The position numbers were made by a program, and so were the translations under genes. Positions 53,307 to 62,687 of a stretch of 64,000 bases of DNA are shown here, piece after piece (positions within the stretch are counted from its first letter, which is position 1; the number at the start of each line of letters is the position of its first letter). Below the pieces are notes generated by a model, which was not told the origin of the DNA, ran no database searches, and saw only the letters and a list, made by a program, of their open reading frames with translations. The stretch is from the NCBI GenBank assembly GCA_000381625.1, contig KB906767.1, positions 2,520,629 to 2,584,628 on the forward strand. The letters run 5' to 3'. The stretch comes from Bryobacterales bacterium KBS 96 (GTDB lineage Bacteria; Acidobacteriota; Terriglobia; Bryobacterales; Bryobacteraceae).

Positions 53307-53783
53307 ATGCAAATTGAACTGCTCGTCAATGGACGGATCCATCGGGTCGATACCGATCTCGAACGCAGTCTGCTGAACGTCCTTCGGGAAGATCTGGACC
53401 TCACCGGTACGAAGTATGGCTGCGGCGAAGGAGAATGCGGCGCCTGCACGGTCCTGCTAGACGGGCAGCCGGCGCGATCCTGCCTTACCCCCGCCAACGC
53501 CGCCGCCGGCAAACCCATCACGACCATCGAGGGGCTGGAAAAGGATGGAGCGCTGCACCCGCTTCAGCAGGCATTCCTCGACGCAGACGCGCTGCAATGT
53601 GGATATTGCACGTCCGGAATGATTCTCGCCGGCGCGGCCCTTCTCCAAAAGAATTCTTCACCCCAACCGGATGACATTATTCACGCTATGCAGGGAAACA
53701 TCTGCCGCTGCGGGACATACCCAAGAATTATTCACGCGATCCAATCGGCTGCGGCTTCGATGAAACGAGGCGAACATGTCTGA
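53307..53783 (+). CDS. [2Fe-2S] subunit of an aldehyde/xanthine-dehydrogenase-type molybdenum hydroxylase
   Basis: 158 residues. The plant-type ferredoxin cluster motif GCGEGECGACTVLLDG and the second cluster motifs LQCGYCTSGMILAG and GNICRCGTYPRI give both [2Fe-2S] centres. This is the small subunit of two-subunit enzymes such as isoquinoline 1-oxidoreductase (IorA). AAGGAG is 6 nt before the ATG. The next gene overlaps its end by 8 bp. It has no signal peptide and should be exported together with the large subunit. Confidence 0.93.
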   Translation: MQIELLVNGRIHRVDTDLERSLLNVLREDLDLTGTKYGCGEGECGACTVLLDGQPARSCLTPANAAAGKPITTIEGLEKDGALHPLQQAFLDADALQCGYCTSGMILAGAALLQKNSSPQPDDIIHAMQGNICRCGTYPRIIHAIQSAAASMKRGEHV

Positions 53784-55860
53784 CGCTGTGTTCGAAAAAC
53801 TTGCGGCGCTCACACCCGATCGCCGGTCCTTTTTAAAGGCACTCGGCGGCGGACTCACATTTCTGCTAACCTTCGAGGCGGATGCTCAGGAATCCGGTGC
53901 AAACGGCCACCACGGCCGGGGCCATTCACTGCCGGAGAACATCTCCGCCTGGCTGCATATCGGCGAGGACAATACCATCACGGTATTCACCGGTAAGGTC
54001 GAAGTGGGACAGAACGCCCGGACGGCGCTGACCCAAGCAGTCTCCGAAGAATTACGTACGCCGCCGCAGGCCATTCGCCTCGTGATGGGCGACACGGACC
54101 GGACGCCCTTCGACATGGGCACTTTCGGCAGCCGGACAACGCCGACCATGGCGCCACAGTTACGGCGGGCGGCGGTCGCGGCGCGTGAAACTCTTCTCGA
54201 TCTCGCTGCCCGTCGGTGGAAGGTGGGTGCGTCCAGCCTTGAGGCCGCAAATGGTTGCGTGCGCAATCCAGCCACGGGCAAGACGATCAGTTTCGGCGAG
54301 TTGACCAAAGGGCAGAGTTTCGTCCAAAGCATCGGCCCGGTCAAGGTGGACAAGCCGCTTAGCCGGTCGCTCGCGAAGGTCGACGGCCGCGATTTCGTTA
54401 CTGGCAAGCATCGATTCACGGCGGATCTGAAGCGGCCCGGAATGCTTTATGGCGGTATTTTGCGCCCGCCCGCATTTCACGCAACGGTCTCATCGCTCGA
54501 CACGTCCACGGCGGAAAAGCTGCCAGGTGTTCACGTGGTTCACGATGGCGATTTTATTGGGGTAACAGCCCCGAATTCCTTGGCCGTCACCCGCGCGCTG
54601 GCAGCCATCAAAGCCACCTGGAAAACCGAGCCACAGCCATCGAACAAAAACCTCTTTGAATATCTAAAGGCGAACCCCGACGGGGACGCAGCGAGTGAGG
54701 TTGTCCGCTCAAGCGTGATTGCAGTGGATGGAAATCGGCCCCAGTTGTGGACCACTTACCACATTTCCTATATCGCCCACGTACCGCTTGAACCCCGGGC
54801 GGCAGTGGCAGAGTGGAACGGCTCGAAACTGACGGTTTGGACCGGCACGCAGCGCCCGTTTGGCGTCCGAAGCGAACTAGCGGAAGCGTTTCATCTTCCT
54901 GAGGAATCTGTTCGCGTTCTTGTTCCGGATACCGGGTCGGCGTATGGCGGCAAACACACCGGAGAATGCGCGGTGGAAGCGGCCACTCTCGCGAAAGCGG
55001 TGGGTCGTCCGATCAAACTTGTGTGGACCCGTGAAGAAGAGTTCACGTGGGCGTATTTCCGCCCGGCGGGCGTCATTGAGATTCGCAGCGCGGTGGGAAA
55101 AGACGGGCGCATCACCGCCTGGGAGTTTCACAATTACAATTCCGGCGCGTCCGGCATTACGATGCCCTACGACGTCCCGAACCAGGAGATCGTGTATCAC
55201 CCCTCGCGTTCGCCGCTGCGGCAGGGGTCCTATCGGGGGCTTGCCTCAACTGCCAACAATTTCGCTCGCGAGTCGCACATGGACGATTTGGCTCGCGCAG
55301 CCGGCCTCGATCCCCTCGCATTCCGCTTGAAAAATTTGACGAATCAACGTCTGCGCGCTGTGCTCACAGCCGCTGCGGAACGCTTCGGATGGGGTCGCGC
55401 CAAAGTGGGGGCGAATCGGGGTGCGGGGCTTGCCTGCGGGACGGAAAAGGGCGGTTACGTCGCGACTTGCGCTGAGATTTCGGTAGATCCTGACACCAGA
55501 AACGTGAAAGTAGAGCGCGTCGTAACGGCTTTCGAATGCGGCGCCATCGTCAACCCGGATCAATTGAAAAATCAGGTGGAGGGAGCGGGCCTTATGGGGC
55601 TCGGCGGCGCACTATTCGAGGCTATCCAGTTCGCGAACGGAAGAATCCTGAACCCGAAGCTCTCTGAATACCGAGTGCCCCGTTTTTCGGATCTGCCAGC
55701 CCTCGAAACGATACTTCTCAACCGCCGCGATCTCGATTCGTCCGGCGCCGGCGAGACTCCCATTATGGCGATTGCCCCCGCCATCGGAAACGCCATCTAT
55801 GACGCCCTGCAGATCAGGGTGCGGGCCCTACCCATGGCTCCGCATATTGTGCGTGGATAA
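53776..55860 (+). CDS. Molybdopterin-binding large subunit (isoquinoline 1-oxidoreductase beta-like), Tat-exported
   Basis: 694 residues. A twin-arginine signal (PDRRSFLKALGGGLTFLL) precedes the two-lobed xanthine-dehydrogenase-like molybdenum domain: VEVGQNARTALTQAVSEEL, GDTDRTPFDMGTFGSRTTP, VPDTGSAYGGKHTGE, GSYRGLASTANNFARES and the catalytic Glu-bearing GAGETPIMAIAPAIGNA. It hydroxylates an aldehyde or N-heterocycle in the periplasm. It overlaps the [2Fe-2S] gene by 8 bp. No FAD subunit is present, so electrons likely go to a cytochrome, as in the Ior/Tat-exported group. Substrate unknown. Confidence 0.93.
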   Translation: MSDAVFEKLAALTPDRRSFLKALGGGLTFLLTFEADAQESGANGHHGRGHSLPENISAWLHIGEDNTITVFTGKVEVGQNARTALTQAVSEELRTPPQAIRLVMGDTDRTPFDMGTFGSRTTPTMAPQLRRAAVAARETLLDLAARRWKVGASSLEAANGCVRNPATGKTISFGELTKGQSFVQSIGPVKVDKPLSRSLAKVDGRDFVTGKHRFTADLKRPGMLYGGILRPPAFHATVSSLDTSTAEKLPGVHVVHDGDFIGVTAPNSLAVTRALAAIKATWKTEPQPSNKNLFEYLKANPDGDAASEVVRSSVIAVDGNRPQLWTTYHISYIAHVPLEPRAAVAEWNGSKLTVWTGTQRPFGVRSELAEAFHLPEESVRVLVPDTGSAYGGKHTGECAVEAATLAKAVGRPIKLVWTREEEFTWAYFRPAGVIEIRSAVGKDGRITAWEFHNYNSGASGITMPYDVPNQEIVYHPSRSPLRQGSYRGLASTANNFARESHMDDLARAAGLDPLAFRLKNLTNQRLRAVLTAAAERFGWGRAKVGANRGAGLACGTEKGGYVATCAEISVDPDTRNVKVERVVTAFECGAIVNPDQLKNQVEGAGLMGLGGALFEAIQFANGRILNPKLSEYRVPRFSDLPALETILLNRRDLDSSGAGETPIMAIAPAIGNAIYDALQIRVRALPMAPHIVRG

Positions 55861-55882
55861 CGCGCTAGTGGGAAGCCCCCAG

Positions 55883-55955
55883 AAACCGTATCGGATGAAC
55901 GGATCGCACATGAGGCGATGAAAATCTTGAGTCTGAGCCGGAGGCGTAAGCGACC
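55883..55955. repeat. Dispersed intergenic repeat, copy 1
   Basis: About 73 bp sharing roughly 80% identity with 63220-63294; shared blocks are CGGATCGCAC, GGCGATGAAA and GCGTAAGCGACC. The remainder of the 203-bp gap (to 56063) shows nothing else. Confidence 0.7.
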
Positions 55956-56063
55956 CACCGGCGAAGCTCGAACAATCGAAGCGAACCATGGCAGTTCGCC
56001 TGGGCTCGCTCACGCTCCCTGCTCAGTTTCGCGGTTGCAGCCGCCGGGAGCCGGTTACTCAGG

Positions 56064-56597
56064 CTACATGGCTTTAATCAGCGCGGAGACTTGGGTGTTC
56101 TCCCAGGACATCGTCAATGTCGCCGAGTTCCCAGACGCCGGCTTCAGCGAGATGGTGAACTCTTCCACCGGCGAGCTCAATTTCGTGACTTTCATCTGCG
56201 TGCGGCCGAGATCTTTAGAGGAATCGTAGCTGAACGCGCCCCATTGATCGGCAGTCTTGTTGACGATCAGGGTCCAGTGGTCGTTCTCCGGAATCGTGAA
56301 GAGCGCATAGCTGCCTTTCGGTACTTTCAGATCGCCGATCGTCAGATCGGCGCCGGTGGTCAGCTTAGTCGCTTCATCCGCTCCCGTGCGCCAAACTTGT
56401 CCGAACGGCGCCAAACTACCGCCGACCGCTTTCCGCCCGCGAAGAGAGGGGCGACCATAGGTAATCGTAATCTTATTTCCGTTGAGCGTGATGGACGTGC
56501 TCTCGTGCGGGCTCTTCCGCTGCTCTTGTTGGGCGCTCAACCCAAAACTCGCGGCGGCCAGCAATCCCAGAATCGCCAGAAAATTTCTTTTGGACAT
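56064..56597 (-). CDS. DUF2911 domain protein, secreted
   Basis: 177 residues with a signal peptide (LAILGLLAAASFGLSAQ). The DUF2911 pattern is complete: ITITYGRPSLRGRKAVGG, APFGQVWRTGADEATKL, LKVPKGSYALFTIPENDHWTLIVNK. The domain is a periplasmic beta fold of unknown function abundant in Acidobacteria and Bacteroidota. It stands alone, convergent with the molybdenum hydroxylase operon. Confidence 0.9.
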   Translation of the reverse strand: MSKRNFLAILGLLAAASFGLSAQQEQRKSPHESTSITLNGNKITITYGRPSLRGRKAVGGSLAPFGQVWRTGADEATKLTTGADLTIGDLKVPKGSYALFTIPENDHWTLIVNKTADQWGAFSYDSSKDLGRTQMKVTKLSSPVEEFTISLKPASGNSATLTMSWENTQVSALIKAM

Positions 56598-56710
56598 AAT
56601 TCCTCCCGAAGCTTCTCAAGTGTATTACGTTCAAGCGATGCCGACGTACCGAACCGGCTCGCGATTCCAACGCCCCAGCCTCCGATGGTAAACTGTGAAT
56701 TCCTGCTAGT

Positions 56711-56787
56711 GGGCTCTTAGCTCAGTTGGTTAGAGCGCCTCCCTGACACGGAGGAGGTCGGATGTTCGAGTCATCTAGAGCCCACCA
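56711..56787 (+). tRNA. tRNA-Val (anticodon GAC), CCA encoded
   Basis: 77 nt with a full cloverleaf: acceptor GGGCTCT / AGAGCCC, D-arm with TAGCTCAGTTGG, anticodon stem CCTCC / GGAGG around loop CTGACAC (anticodon GAC), T-arm GGATG / CATCT around TTCGAGT, discriminator A and encoded CCA. No integrated element or duplicated tRNA end is seen nearby. Confidence 0.93.
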
Positions 56788-56862
56788 TTCACCCCTCGGG
56801 CCTTCGCAAAATCCCGCATCGTTCTCCGAACTTCTGTTAGTCTTTAGATAATTCAGGGGCAA

Positions 56863-57153
56863 ATGCAGATCCGAATCCGTATTCGGTGGACGAAGCCGGG
56901 TGAGGCCTATCGGCGGCGAAAGCAACTGATCGCTCTGGGCTTGGCCACGCTGCTGGCGCCAGCAGCTCTTACCGCGTTCACAATGGCTTTCTGGCGAGTT
57001 GCCGCGGACATGCGCTGGACCGGCGCATTCGTCATTTCGAGCGGCTTATTCTCCCATTGGCAAGTCTGGCTCGCCACGGCCGCGATCCTTCTGTTGTTTG
57101 CGTCAGCGCTGAACCGCTTTGGCGGCGGCAGCGGCGAAACAATTTCCCAATAG
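56863..57153 (+). CDS. Small two-helix membrane protein (paralogue 1)
   Basis: 96 residues; basic N-terminus and two membrane helices (IALGLATLLAPAALTAFTMAFW as two parts, and WQVWLATAAILLLFASAL). The end FSHWQVWLATAAILLLFASALNR parallels LSNWIIWLSLAILLHLAAHILRR in the next gene. No known family; unknown role. Confidence 0.55.
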   Translation: MQIRIRIRWTKPGEAYRRRKQLIALGLATLLAPAALTAFTMAFWRVAADMRWTGAFVISSGLFSHWQVWLATAAILLLFASALNRFGGGSGETISQ

Positions 57154-57265
57154 TTTTCTCTTGCATCGGGGCATTTTGTCGATAAGGAAATTTCCTCCCC
57201 CGGCGCTTCGGTAACTTTCGGCATTCCGAGTGCATCAAAATTCCCAGAGAACAGGGGTACAAATC

Positions 57266-57604
57266 ATGTCGGAGCCTCGTACAGTGGTGAAAGTCGAACA
57301 TGTCCATCCGGTGAGCGCCTGGATGGCGGCTTTTTCGCAGAGCAGCGCCGCTGGACTGTCGCGCACGGGCGCTTGGGCGGCCAATACGGCCCAGCAATTC
57401 GGTTCGATCGTTGCGGTCCTGATGGGACCGGCGGTCCTTTCCGTGTATGCGTTCGCGCTTTGGAGTCTCACGTCCGAACTAGGCTGGACCGATTCGTTCC
57501 CCTTCAGCGCCGGCCCTCTATCCAACTGGATAATCTGGCTCTCTCTTGCGATTCTGCTTCACCTGGCCGCACATATTCTGCGCCGTCAGATGAACCGCGA
57601 GTAA
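57266..57604 (+). CDS. Small membrane protein (paralogue 2)
   Basis: 112 residues from ATG 57266. A soluble N-terminal part (EPRTVVKVEHVHPVSAWM) precedes two membrane helices (VAVLMGPAVLSVYAFALWSL and WIIWLSLAILLHLAAHIL). The second helix and its Trp/Arg flanks resemble the preceding gene's product, so these are probably tandem paralogues. They lie between the tRNA and a rhomboid gene on the same strand. Confidence 0.55.
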   Translation: MSEPRTVVKVEHVHPVSAWMAAFSQSSAAGLSRTGAWAANTAQQFGSIVAVLMGPAVLSVYAFALWSLTSELGWTDSFPFSAGPLSNWIIWLSLAILLHLAAHILRRQMNRE

Positions 57605-57752
57605 ATTCGCCCGGCCGCAAACGGCTCGTCGCCATCGCCGTTCACTCCTCCACGCCGGGCGCCGCCAGCGGCTACTTCACCCGGCGCCTCATTCTTGACG
57701 GCAAATCCTCCGAACTTTGCTATTCTCGGAGTCAGAGGACCCCCCTCCAGCG

Positions 57753-58502
57753 ATGGCTTTCAGTTCGCGCTCTTATGCGAGTCGGTATATCCCGTCGAAT
57801 CGCTTCCCTGTTGGTCTGAAATGGCTGCTGATCACCAATGTCGGCATTTTCGTCATTTGGTATTTCGCAGTCACGGCGGGAACTGGCGGTTTCTTCCGTA
57901 ATTTCTATCTGATACCGTCGCAAGTCGTTACGACGTTTGCCCTTTGGCAGGTCGTGACCTACATGTTTTTCCACGCCGGCTTCGGCCACATCCTGTGGAA
58001 CATGTTCACGCTCTGGATGTTCGGCGTTGAACTGGAGCGGCTCTGGGGAACTCGCAAATTTCTCCGTTTCTATTTCGCATGCGGCATCGGCGCGGCCGTT
58101 ACGGTCATCATCATCAATTACCTGTTCGGGGATCCGAACGTCGCCACCCTCGGATCGTCGGGAGCGATCTACGGAATCTTGATGGCCTATGCCCTGTTAT
58201 TTCCCGACAGTATTGTACTCTTCGGGTTCCTGATTCCCATCAAAGTAAAGTATTTCGTTCTCATCATGGGCGCGATCGTGTTCATGAGCTCGTTCCACAG
58301 TTTCGGATCGGGCATAAGTGAGGTTGCCCATCTGGGAGGCCTGGTTGTCGGCTTTTTCATGCTGCGCGGCCGCTGGCTGCAAGGTAGGATTCAGAAACCG
58401 ATTGAGCGGGAATTTAAAGATTGGAAGCTGCGCCGGGCTCGTAAGAAGTTTGAGGTTTATCTACGCAAGCAGGACTCCGATCGTGATCGCTGGACACACT
58501 AA
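57753..58502 (+). CDS. Rhomboid-family intramembrane serine protease
   Basis: 249 residues from ATG 57753. Six membrane helices with the catalytic GSSGAIYGI (Ser) and SEVAHLGGLVVGF (His) of rhomboid proteases and the HAGFGHILWNMFTLWMFG segment with its conserved His/Asn. It cleaves membrane-protein substrates within the bilayer. The C-terminus is a basic cytoplasmic tail. It is followed by the VWFA gene after 25 bp on the same strand. Confidence 0.93.
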   Translation: MAFSSRSYASRYIPSNRFPVGLKWLLITNVGIFVIWYFAVTAGTGGFFRNFYLIPSQVVTTFALWQVVTYMFFHAGFGHILWNMFTLWMFGVELERLWGTRKFLRFYFACGIGAAVTVIIINYLFGDPNVATLGSSGAIYGILMAYALLFPDSIVLFGFLIPIKVKYFVLIMGAIVFMSSFHSFGSGISEVAHLGGLVVGFFMLRGRWLQGRIQKPIEREFKDWKLRRARKKFEVYLRKQDSDRDRWTH

Positions 58503-58527
58503 CGGTTCCGACCGGAGCTAAGGATAC

Positions 58528-59685
58528 ATGGCCATGAAAAGTCGTAATTTGATCAGTGGCATTCTGGCGGTGGCGCTTGCCGCCGGCCTGCTCCCGGTTG
58601 CCGGCGCATTCGCGCAGGAGGGCCCGCAGTCACCGTCATCGGAAACCGTCGCAAAGCCGAAAAAGCAACCGCCGTCGCAGAATCCGGACCAGCAACAGCA
58701 GAACCAGGGCGAAATTCCCTCTCAGTACAAGAAAGAGAAGGGCAAAGCCGACGAAGGGTCTCCCACATTCCGGGCGGACGCCACCACCGTCACTGTTCCG
58801 GTATCTGTTCTGGATCAGAAGGGGCGATTCATTCCGAACATTCCGCAGGGATACTTCCGCGTTCTCGAGGACGGCGTGCCGCAGCACATCAGCGGATTCG
58901 CCAAAGGCGAGGCGCCCCTGACGGTTTGCATGCTAATCGAATTCAGCGGGCAATTCCAGCAGTATTGGAGCTGGGGCTGGTCCGATACCCTGAATGCGGC
59001 GTATGGATTCATCAGCACATTGAAACCGGACGACAACATTGCCGTCGTGGCTTACGATCTGAAGGAAACCATTCTCTCCGACTTCACCACCGACCGGCGT
59101 AAAACTCAGGAAGCACTGGCGCGGCTGAGAATCCCCGGATTCAGCGAATCGAACGAGTATGATGCCGTAACGGACATGGCGGATCGCATGTCGGGCATCG
59201 ACGGGCGCAAGGCGATTCTTCTCATTACATCCGGAATCGACACGTTCAGCAAGCTCACCTACGACAAGGCCCGCAGGTCGTTGCAATCGTCCGGAGTGCC
59301 GGTCTATTCGATCAGCATTCTTCAGGTTGCCCGGGAACTCGCCGATGCCAGAGGCGCAATGGGCCCCATCGCGCGGCTGGATTTTCTGCAGGCCGACAAT
59401 GTTTTGCGGACATTCGCGAAGGAGACGGGCGGCGAAGCGTTCTTCCCCCGTTTCCAGGGCGAATTGCCCGGAATCTTCCGCCAACTTTCGGATGCGCTTC
59501 GGAACCAGTACACGCTTGCCTATCACCCGTCGAACGTGGCGCGCGACGGCAAGTACCGGAAGATCAAAGTGGACCTCGTCAATCCTTCGACGGGTGAGCC
59601 GCTGAAGGTCGTCGAGAATGGCAAGGCCATCAAATATCAGATTCTTGCGAAGGCTGGATACAACGGACCCCGCTCCGTTGAGTAG
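58528..59685 (+). CDS. VWFA-related acidobacterial-domain protein
   Basis: 385 residues: a signal peptide, a Pro/Gln-rich linker (about residues 31-75), then the acidobacterial VWFA-related domain (TIGR03436-like): TVTVPVSVLDQKGRFI, GYFRVLEDGVPQHISGF, TVCMLIEFSG, a MIDAS-like variant, and ILLITSGIDTFSKLTYD. The canonical DxSxS MIDAS is replaced by EFSGQ at the first position, so metal-dependent binding may be lost. The protein is secreted; ligands unknown. Start is ATG 58528 or 58534. Confidence 0.88.
   Translation: MAMKSRNLISGILAVALAAGLLPVAGAFAQEGPQSPSSETVAKPKKQPPSQNPDQQQQNQGEIPSQYKKEKGKADEGSPTFRADATTVTVPVSVLDQKGRFIPNIPQGYFRVLEDGVPQHISGFAKGEAPLTVCMLIEFSGQFQQYWSWGWSDTLNAAYGFISTLKPDDNIAVVAYDLKETILSDFTTDRRKTQEALARLRIPGFSESNEYDAVTDMADRMSGIDGRKAILLITSGIDTFSKLTYDKARRSLQSSGVPVYSISILQVARELADARGAMGPIARLDFLQADNVLRTFAKETGGEAFFPRFQGELPGIFRQLSDALRNQYTLAYHPSNVARDGKYRKIKVDLVNPSTGEPLKVVENGKAIKYQILAKAGYNGPRSVE
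59661..59680 (+). terminator. Hairpin at the 3' end of the VWFA gene
   Basis: CAACGGA-CCCCGC-TCCGTTG overlaps the last codons and is followed by AGTAGGGGTTTT. A second hairpin, CCGGGC / GCCCGG (59699-59717), lies between this gene and the convergent M50 gene and may serve both. Confidence 0.45.
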
Positions 59686-59731
59686 GGGTTTTCGAAGTCC
59701 GGGCCGGAGATGCCCGGCTTCCATTTGGCAC

Positions 59732-60778
59732 TCAGAATCCTGCTCGCAAGGCGTTGGCCTGTATCAGTATCCACCAGTCGAACAAGCCGAGCGCAACCAT
59801 CAGTCCGATGAAGTAATAGGCTGTCGAATGGCTTGATTGCTGCGGAAAATCCTTCTTCAGCAACACCCGGTAACCGGCGCCCAGCGCGATAAACAGGAAC
59901 ATAAACTCGCTCAGGAAAAACCATAACGCGAGCGAAACAATCAAAACCGCTAGGCGCTCCTGCCGCCCTAGCGCCGCAAAGGCCGAGCCCCCATCGAATA
60001 TGAATATGGGGATCAAGTTGAATACATTGATGAACGCGCCCACGTGCGCGATGGCGAGCCAGATGCCGCTACCCGTGGCTGCGTACACCATGTACGAGGC
60101 AATCGCGGCGACGAATCCGTATAGCGGCCCTGCCAGCGAAATGCGCGCGCGCACTTCCGGATCGACGTTCAAGCCGCCGCGCCAACTGACGTATGCGCCC
60201 AACCCTGGGATGAACATGGGCGCGTTCGCCTGAAATCCATAGCGCCGCACTGTAACGTAATGCCCCATCTCATGTATGAAGATGGAGCCGGCAAACCCGA
60301 TCGCGAACCACCAGCCGTAGAGCGCCCAGTAGATACCCACGAAACCGGCAATACTGAGGATGGCTTTCAGATTGGTCAGACCGAGCAGCAGAATTTTGCC
60401 TTTGGCCAGGAACAGCAAGGCCACGGTCTTGATCTTCATGAGAAACGCGAGGGCGATGCCGATCGGCCCTAACTTCTTTGCGGTTTTCGCGGACGAGTGG
60501 CGCGACTCGATTGCCTTCACCGGTTGTGCCGGCGCGGATAGCTGCCCCGCCAGTTGAGCCACTCTTGCCACAAGCTGCGGCGGAGGCGTGCTTCCACCGG
60601 ACAAATGGAAGCTCAGCGTGGTCAGCGCCTGAAACAACGGAGCGCGGACAGGCGACGACTCGGGCAGAAGATGTGCGGCGGCGATCAGCGCGTCGCGCGC
60701 GGGCGGCAAATCGTTGCGCGCGATCATCTGGAGTGCAAACGCACTAAGCTCCCCGATGCGGCCCTGGGTTTCCGTCAC
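59732..60778 (-). CDS. M50-family (site-2-type) membrane metalloprotease
   Basis: 348 residues. The zinc motif HEMGH (His169, Glu170, His173) lies at the end of a membrane helix, with the third ligand region NLIPIFIFDGGSA about 95 residues later (Asp in FDGG). An N-terminal cytoplasmic helical part precedes it. It should cleave membrane proteins in the bilayer. It is convergent with the VWFA gene. Confidence 0.9.
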   Translation of the reverse strand: MTETQGRIGELSAFALQMIARNDLPPARDALIAAAHLLPESSPVRAPLFQALTTLSFHLSGGSTPPPQLVARVAQLAGQLSAPAQPVKAIESRHSSAKTAKKLGPIGIALAFLMKIKTVALLFLAKGKILLLGLTNLKAILSIAGFVGIYWALYGWWFAIGFAGSIFIHEMGHYVTVRRYGFQANAPMFIPGLGAYVSWRGGLNVDPEVRARISLAGPLYGFVAAIASYMVYAATGSGIWLAIAHVGAFINVFNLIPIFIFDGGSAFAALGRQERLAVLIVSLALWFFLSEFMFLFIALGAGYRVLLKKDFPQQSSHSTAYYFIGLMVALGLFDWWILIQANALRAGF

Positions 60779-60899
60779 CCCTTTAGTCTATCGGGACAAC
60801 AGCCGCCCTGCGATCCACGCCGCCGCACCAAGTCGGATATTGTAGAAAAGGAGCCCAGCGAACGATCCGCTCCGGCATAAAGCGATAAGGTGGAAGACA

Positions 60900-62684
60900 A
60901 TGGAACACTCGCATGAACCCATGGCGAACGTGGATTTCAATACGGTTTATGACGCGATAGTCGTGGGATCGGGCGCCGCCGGAGGCATGGCCACCTATGT
61001 ACTGGCCAAACATGGCCTGAAGGTGCTGCTGCTCGAAGCCGGCAAAAAGCAGGACCTTACCAAAGAGTTGCACTCCATGCAGTGGCCCTACGATCATCCG
61101 CGTCGCGGCGAGATGCCTCAAAGCGACCATGCGCTGAACTTCAACGAATACACTTTCCGTAAATCGCCCTATGCCAAGGGTATGAATTACAACCATGTCT
61201 ATTCGTACGTCCAGAACTGGGGCGGCTCGGATTATTCCAAGAACATTGTCGTCGACGAAAAGGACAATCCCTATTCGGGCACCAGCTATGCCTGGGTACG
61301 AGCGCGTCTGCTCGGCGGCAAGACTGCTATTTGGGGACGGCTCGCGCTCCGCCTGTCGGACTACGATTTCAAAGCGGCGTCCCGCGACGGCTTCGGGATG
61401 GATTGGCCGATCTCCTACAAAGACATCGAGCCCTACTACGACAAGGTGGATTTATTTCTGGGAATCTCGGGGCATAAAGAAAACTTGCCTTGGCTTCCGG
61501 ACAGCATTTTCCAGCGCGAACTCAAGTTGAATCCCGCCGACATGCTGTTGCGCGAAAGCTTGAAAAAAATGGACCGGACGCTGACACCCTACCGGGCGGG
61601 CGTCACCACGGACGGTCTGAAGCACAACCATTACCGGAGCCGCTGCTTCGGGCGAGGCGCCTGCAACCGGCACGTCGGCGGCTGCGATATCCACGCTGCA
61701 TTCGATTCGCCCACCGGCGTCATCTATCCGGCAATGGACACCGGCAACGTCACACTGCGCACCAATGCCACGGTGTATGAAGTAACCGTCGACCCGAATA
61801 CCGGTAAAGCAAGCGGTGTTTCGTTCATCGATAGCGAAACGAAGAGGACCTATAAGGCCAAATCGAAAATCGTCGTCCTAGGGGCTTCGACGCTCGAATC
61901 CGCGCGCCTGCTGCTTCTGTCCAAATCCCGCCAGCACCCGAACGGCCTGGCCAACTCCAGCAATCACGTTGGGCATAACTTCTGCGAGCACATCATGGGC
62001 CCCGGCATCACGGGCTTAGTGAAAGATCTTGTCGGAAAGCCCCGGACGCTCGACGACGGCCATCCCGGCGGATTTTATGTGCCGCGCTTCCGCAATCTGA
62101 AAACGAAAAATCCAAAATTCATCCGCGGATATGGTTTCGAGGGCGGCAGCGGCTGCACCATGATACCCGGTAACGCTATGTCGACGCCGGGCTTCGGCGC
62201 GGCCCGGAAGAAGAAAGTTCGCGACGAGGCCGGCGCCTTCATCGACATGGGCGCTTTTGGCGAAGTGCTGCCGCGCTATGAGAACTATGTCGAGATCGAC
62301 CCTAACATAAAGGACCGCTGGGGCATCCCGGTTCTGAAGTTCAATTACAAGTTCGGTCCCAACGAGAAGGCGATGGCGAAGGATATGGCCGATTCAGCTC
62401 AGGAAATGTTCGAAGAGGCAGGCATTGAAATCGTCTCGTTGAACCGCGAAATCCTGACCGAAGGCTGGTCGATTCACGAACTCGGCACTTCCCGCATGGG
62501 CAACGACCCGAAGACGAGCGTGCTGAATCAATTTCAGCAGGCGCACGACGTGCCGAATCTTCTCGTTGTGGACGGCAGCAGCCACGTCAACGCGTCATGC
62601 CAGAACCCGACCTGGACGATCATGGCGCTTGCCTGGCGGTCCTGCGATCATATTGCGGACAAACTGAAGAAGGGAGAGGTCTAA
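60900..62684 (+). CDS. GMC-family FAD oxidoreductase (gluconate 2-dehydrogenase-like large subunit)
   Basis: 594 residues. The FAD-binding loop is VVGSGAAGGMATYVLAKHG and the GMC C-terminal region shows HELGTSRMGNDPKTSVL and VDGSSHVNASCQNPTWTIMALAWR, containing the catalytic His/Asn pair. There is no signal peptide. It should oxidise a sugar or alcohol and is probably exported with the Tat-bearing small subunit encoded 3 bp downstream. Confidence 0.93.
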   Translation: MEHSHEPMANVDFNTVYDAIVVGSGAAGGMATYVLAKHGLKVLLLEAGKKQDLTKELHSMQWPYDHPRRGEMPQSDHALNFNEYTFRKSPYAKGMNYNHVYSYVQNWGGSDYSKNIVVDEKDNPYSGTSYAWVRARLLGGKTAIWGRLALRLSDYDFKAASRDGFGMDWPISYKDIEPYYDKVDLFLGISGHKENLPWLPDSIFQRELKLNPADMLLRESLKKMDRTLTPYRAGVTTDGLKHNHYRSRCFGRGACNRHVGGCDIHAAFDSPTGVIYPAMDTGNVTLRTNATVYEVTVDPNTGKASGVSFIDSETKRTYKAKSKIVVLGASTLESARLLLLSKSRQHPNGLANSSNHVGHNFCEHIMGPGITGLVKDLVGKPRTLDDGHPGGFYVPRFRNLKTKNPKFIRGYGFEGGSGCTMIPGNAMSTPGFGAARKKKVRDEAGAFIDMGAFGEVLPRYENYVEIDPNIKDRWGIPVLKFNYKFGPNEKAMAKDMADSAQEMFEEAGIEIVSLNREILTEGWSIHELGTSRMGNDPKTSVLNQFQQAHDVPNLLVVDGSSHVNASCQNPTWTIMALAWRSCDHIADKLKKGEV

Positions 62685-62687
62685 CTC

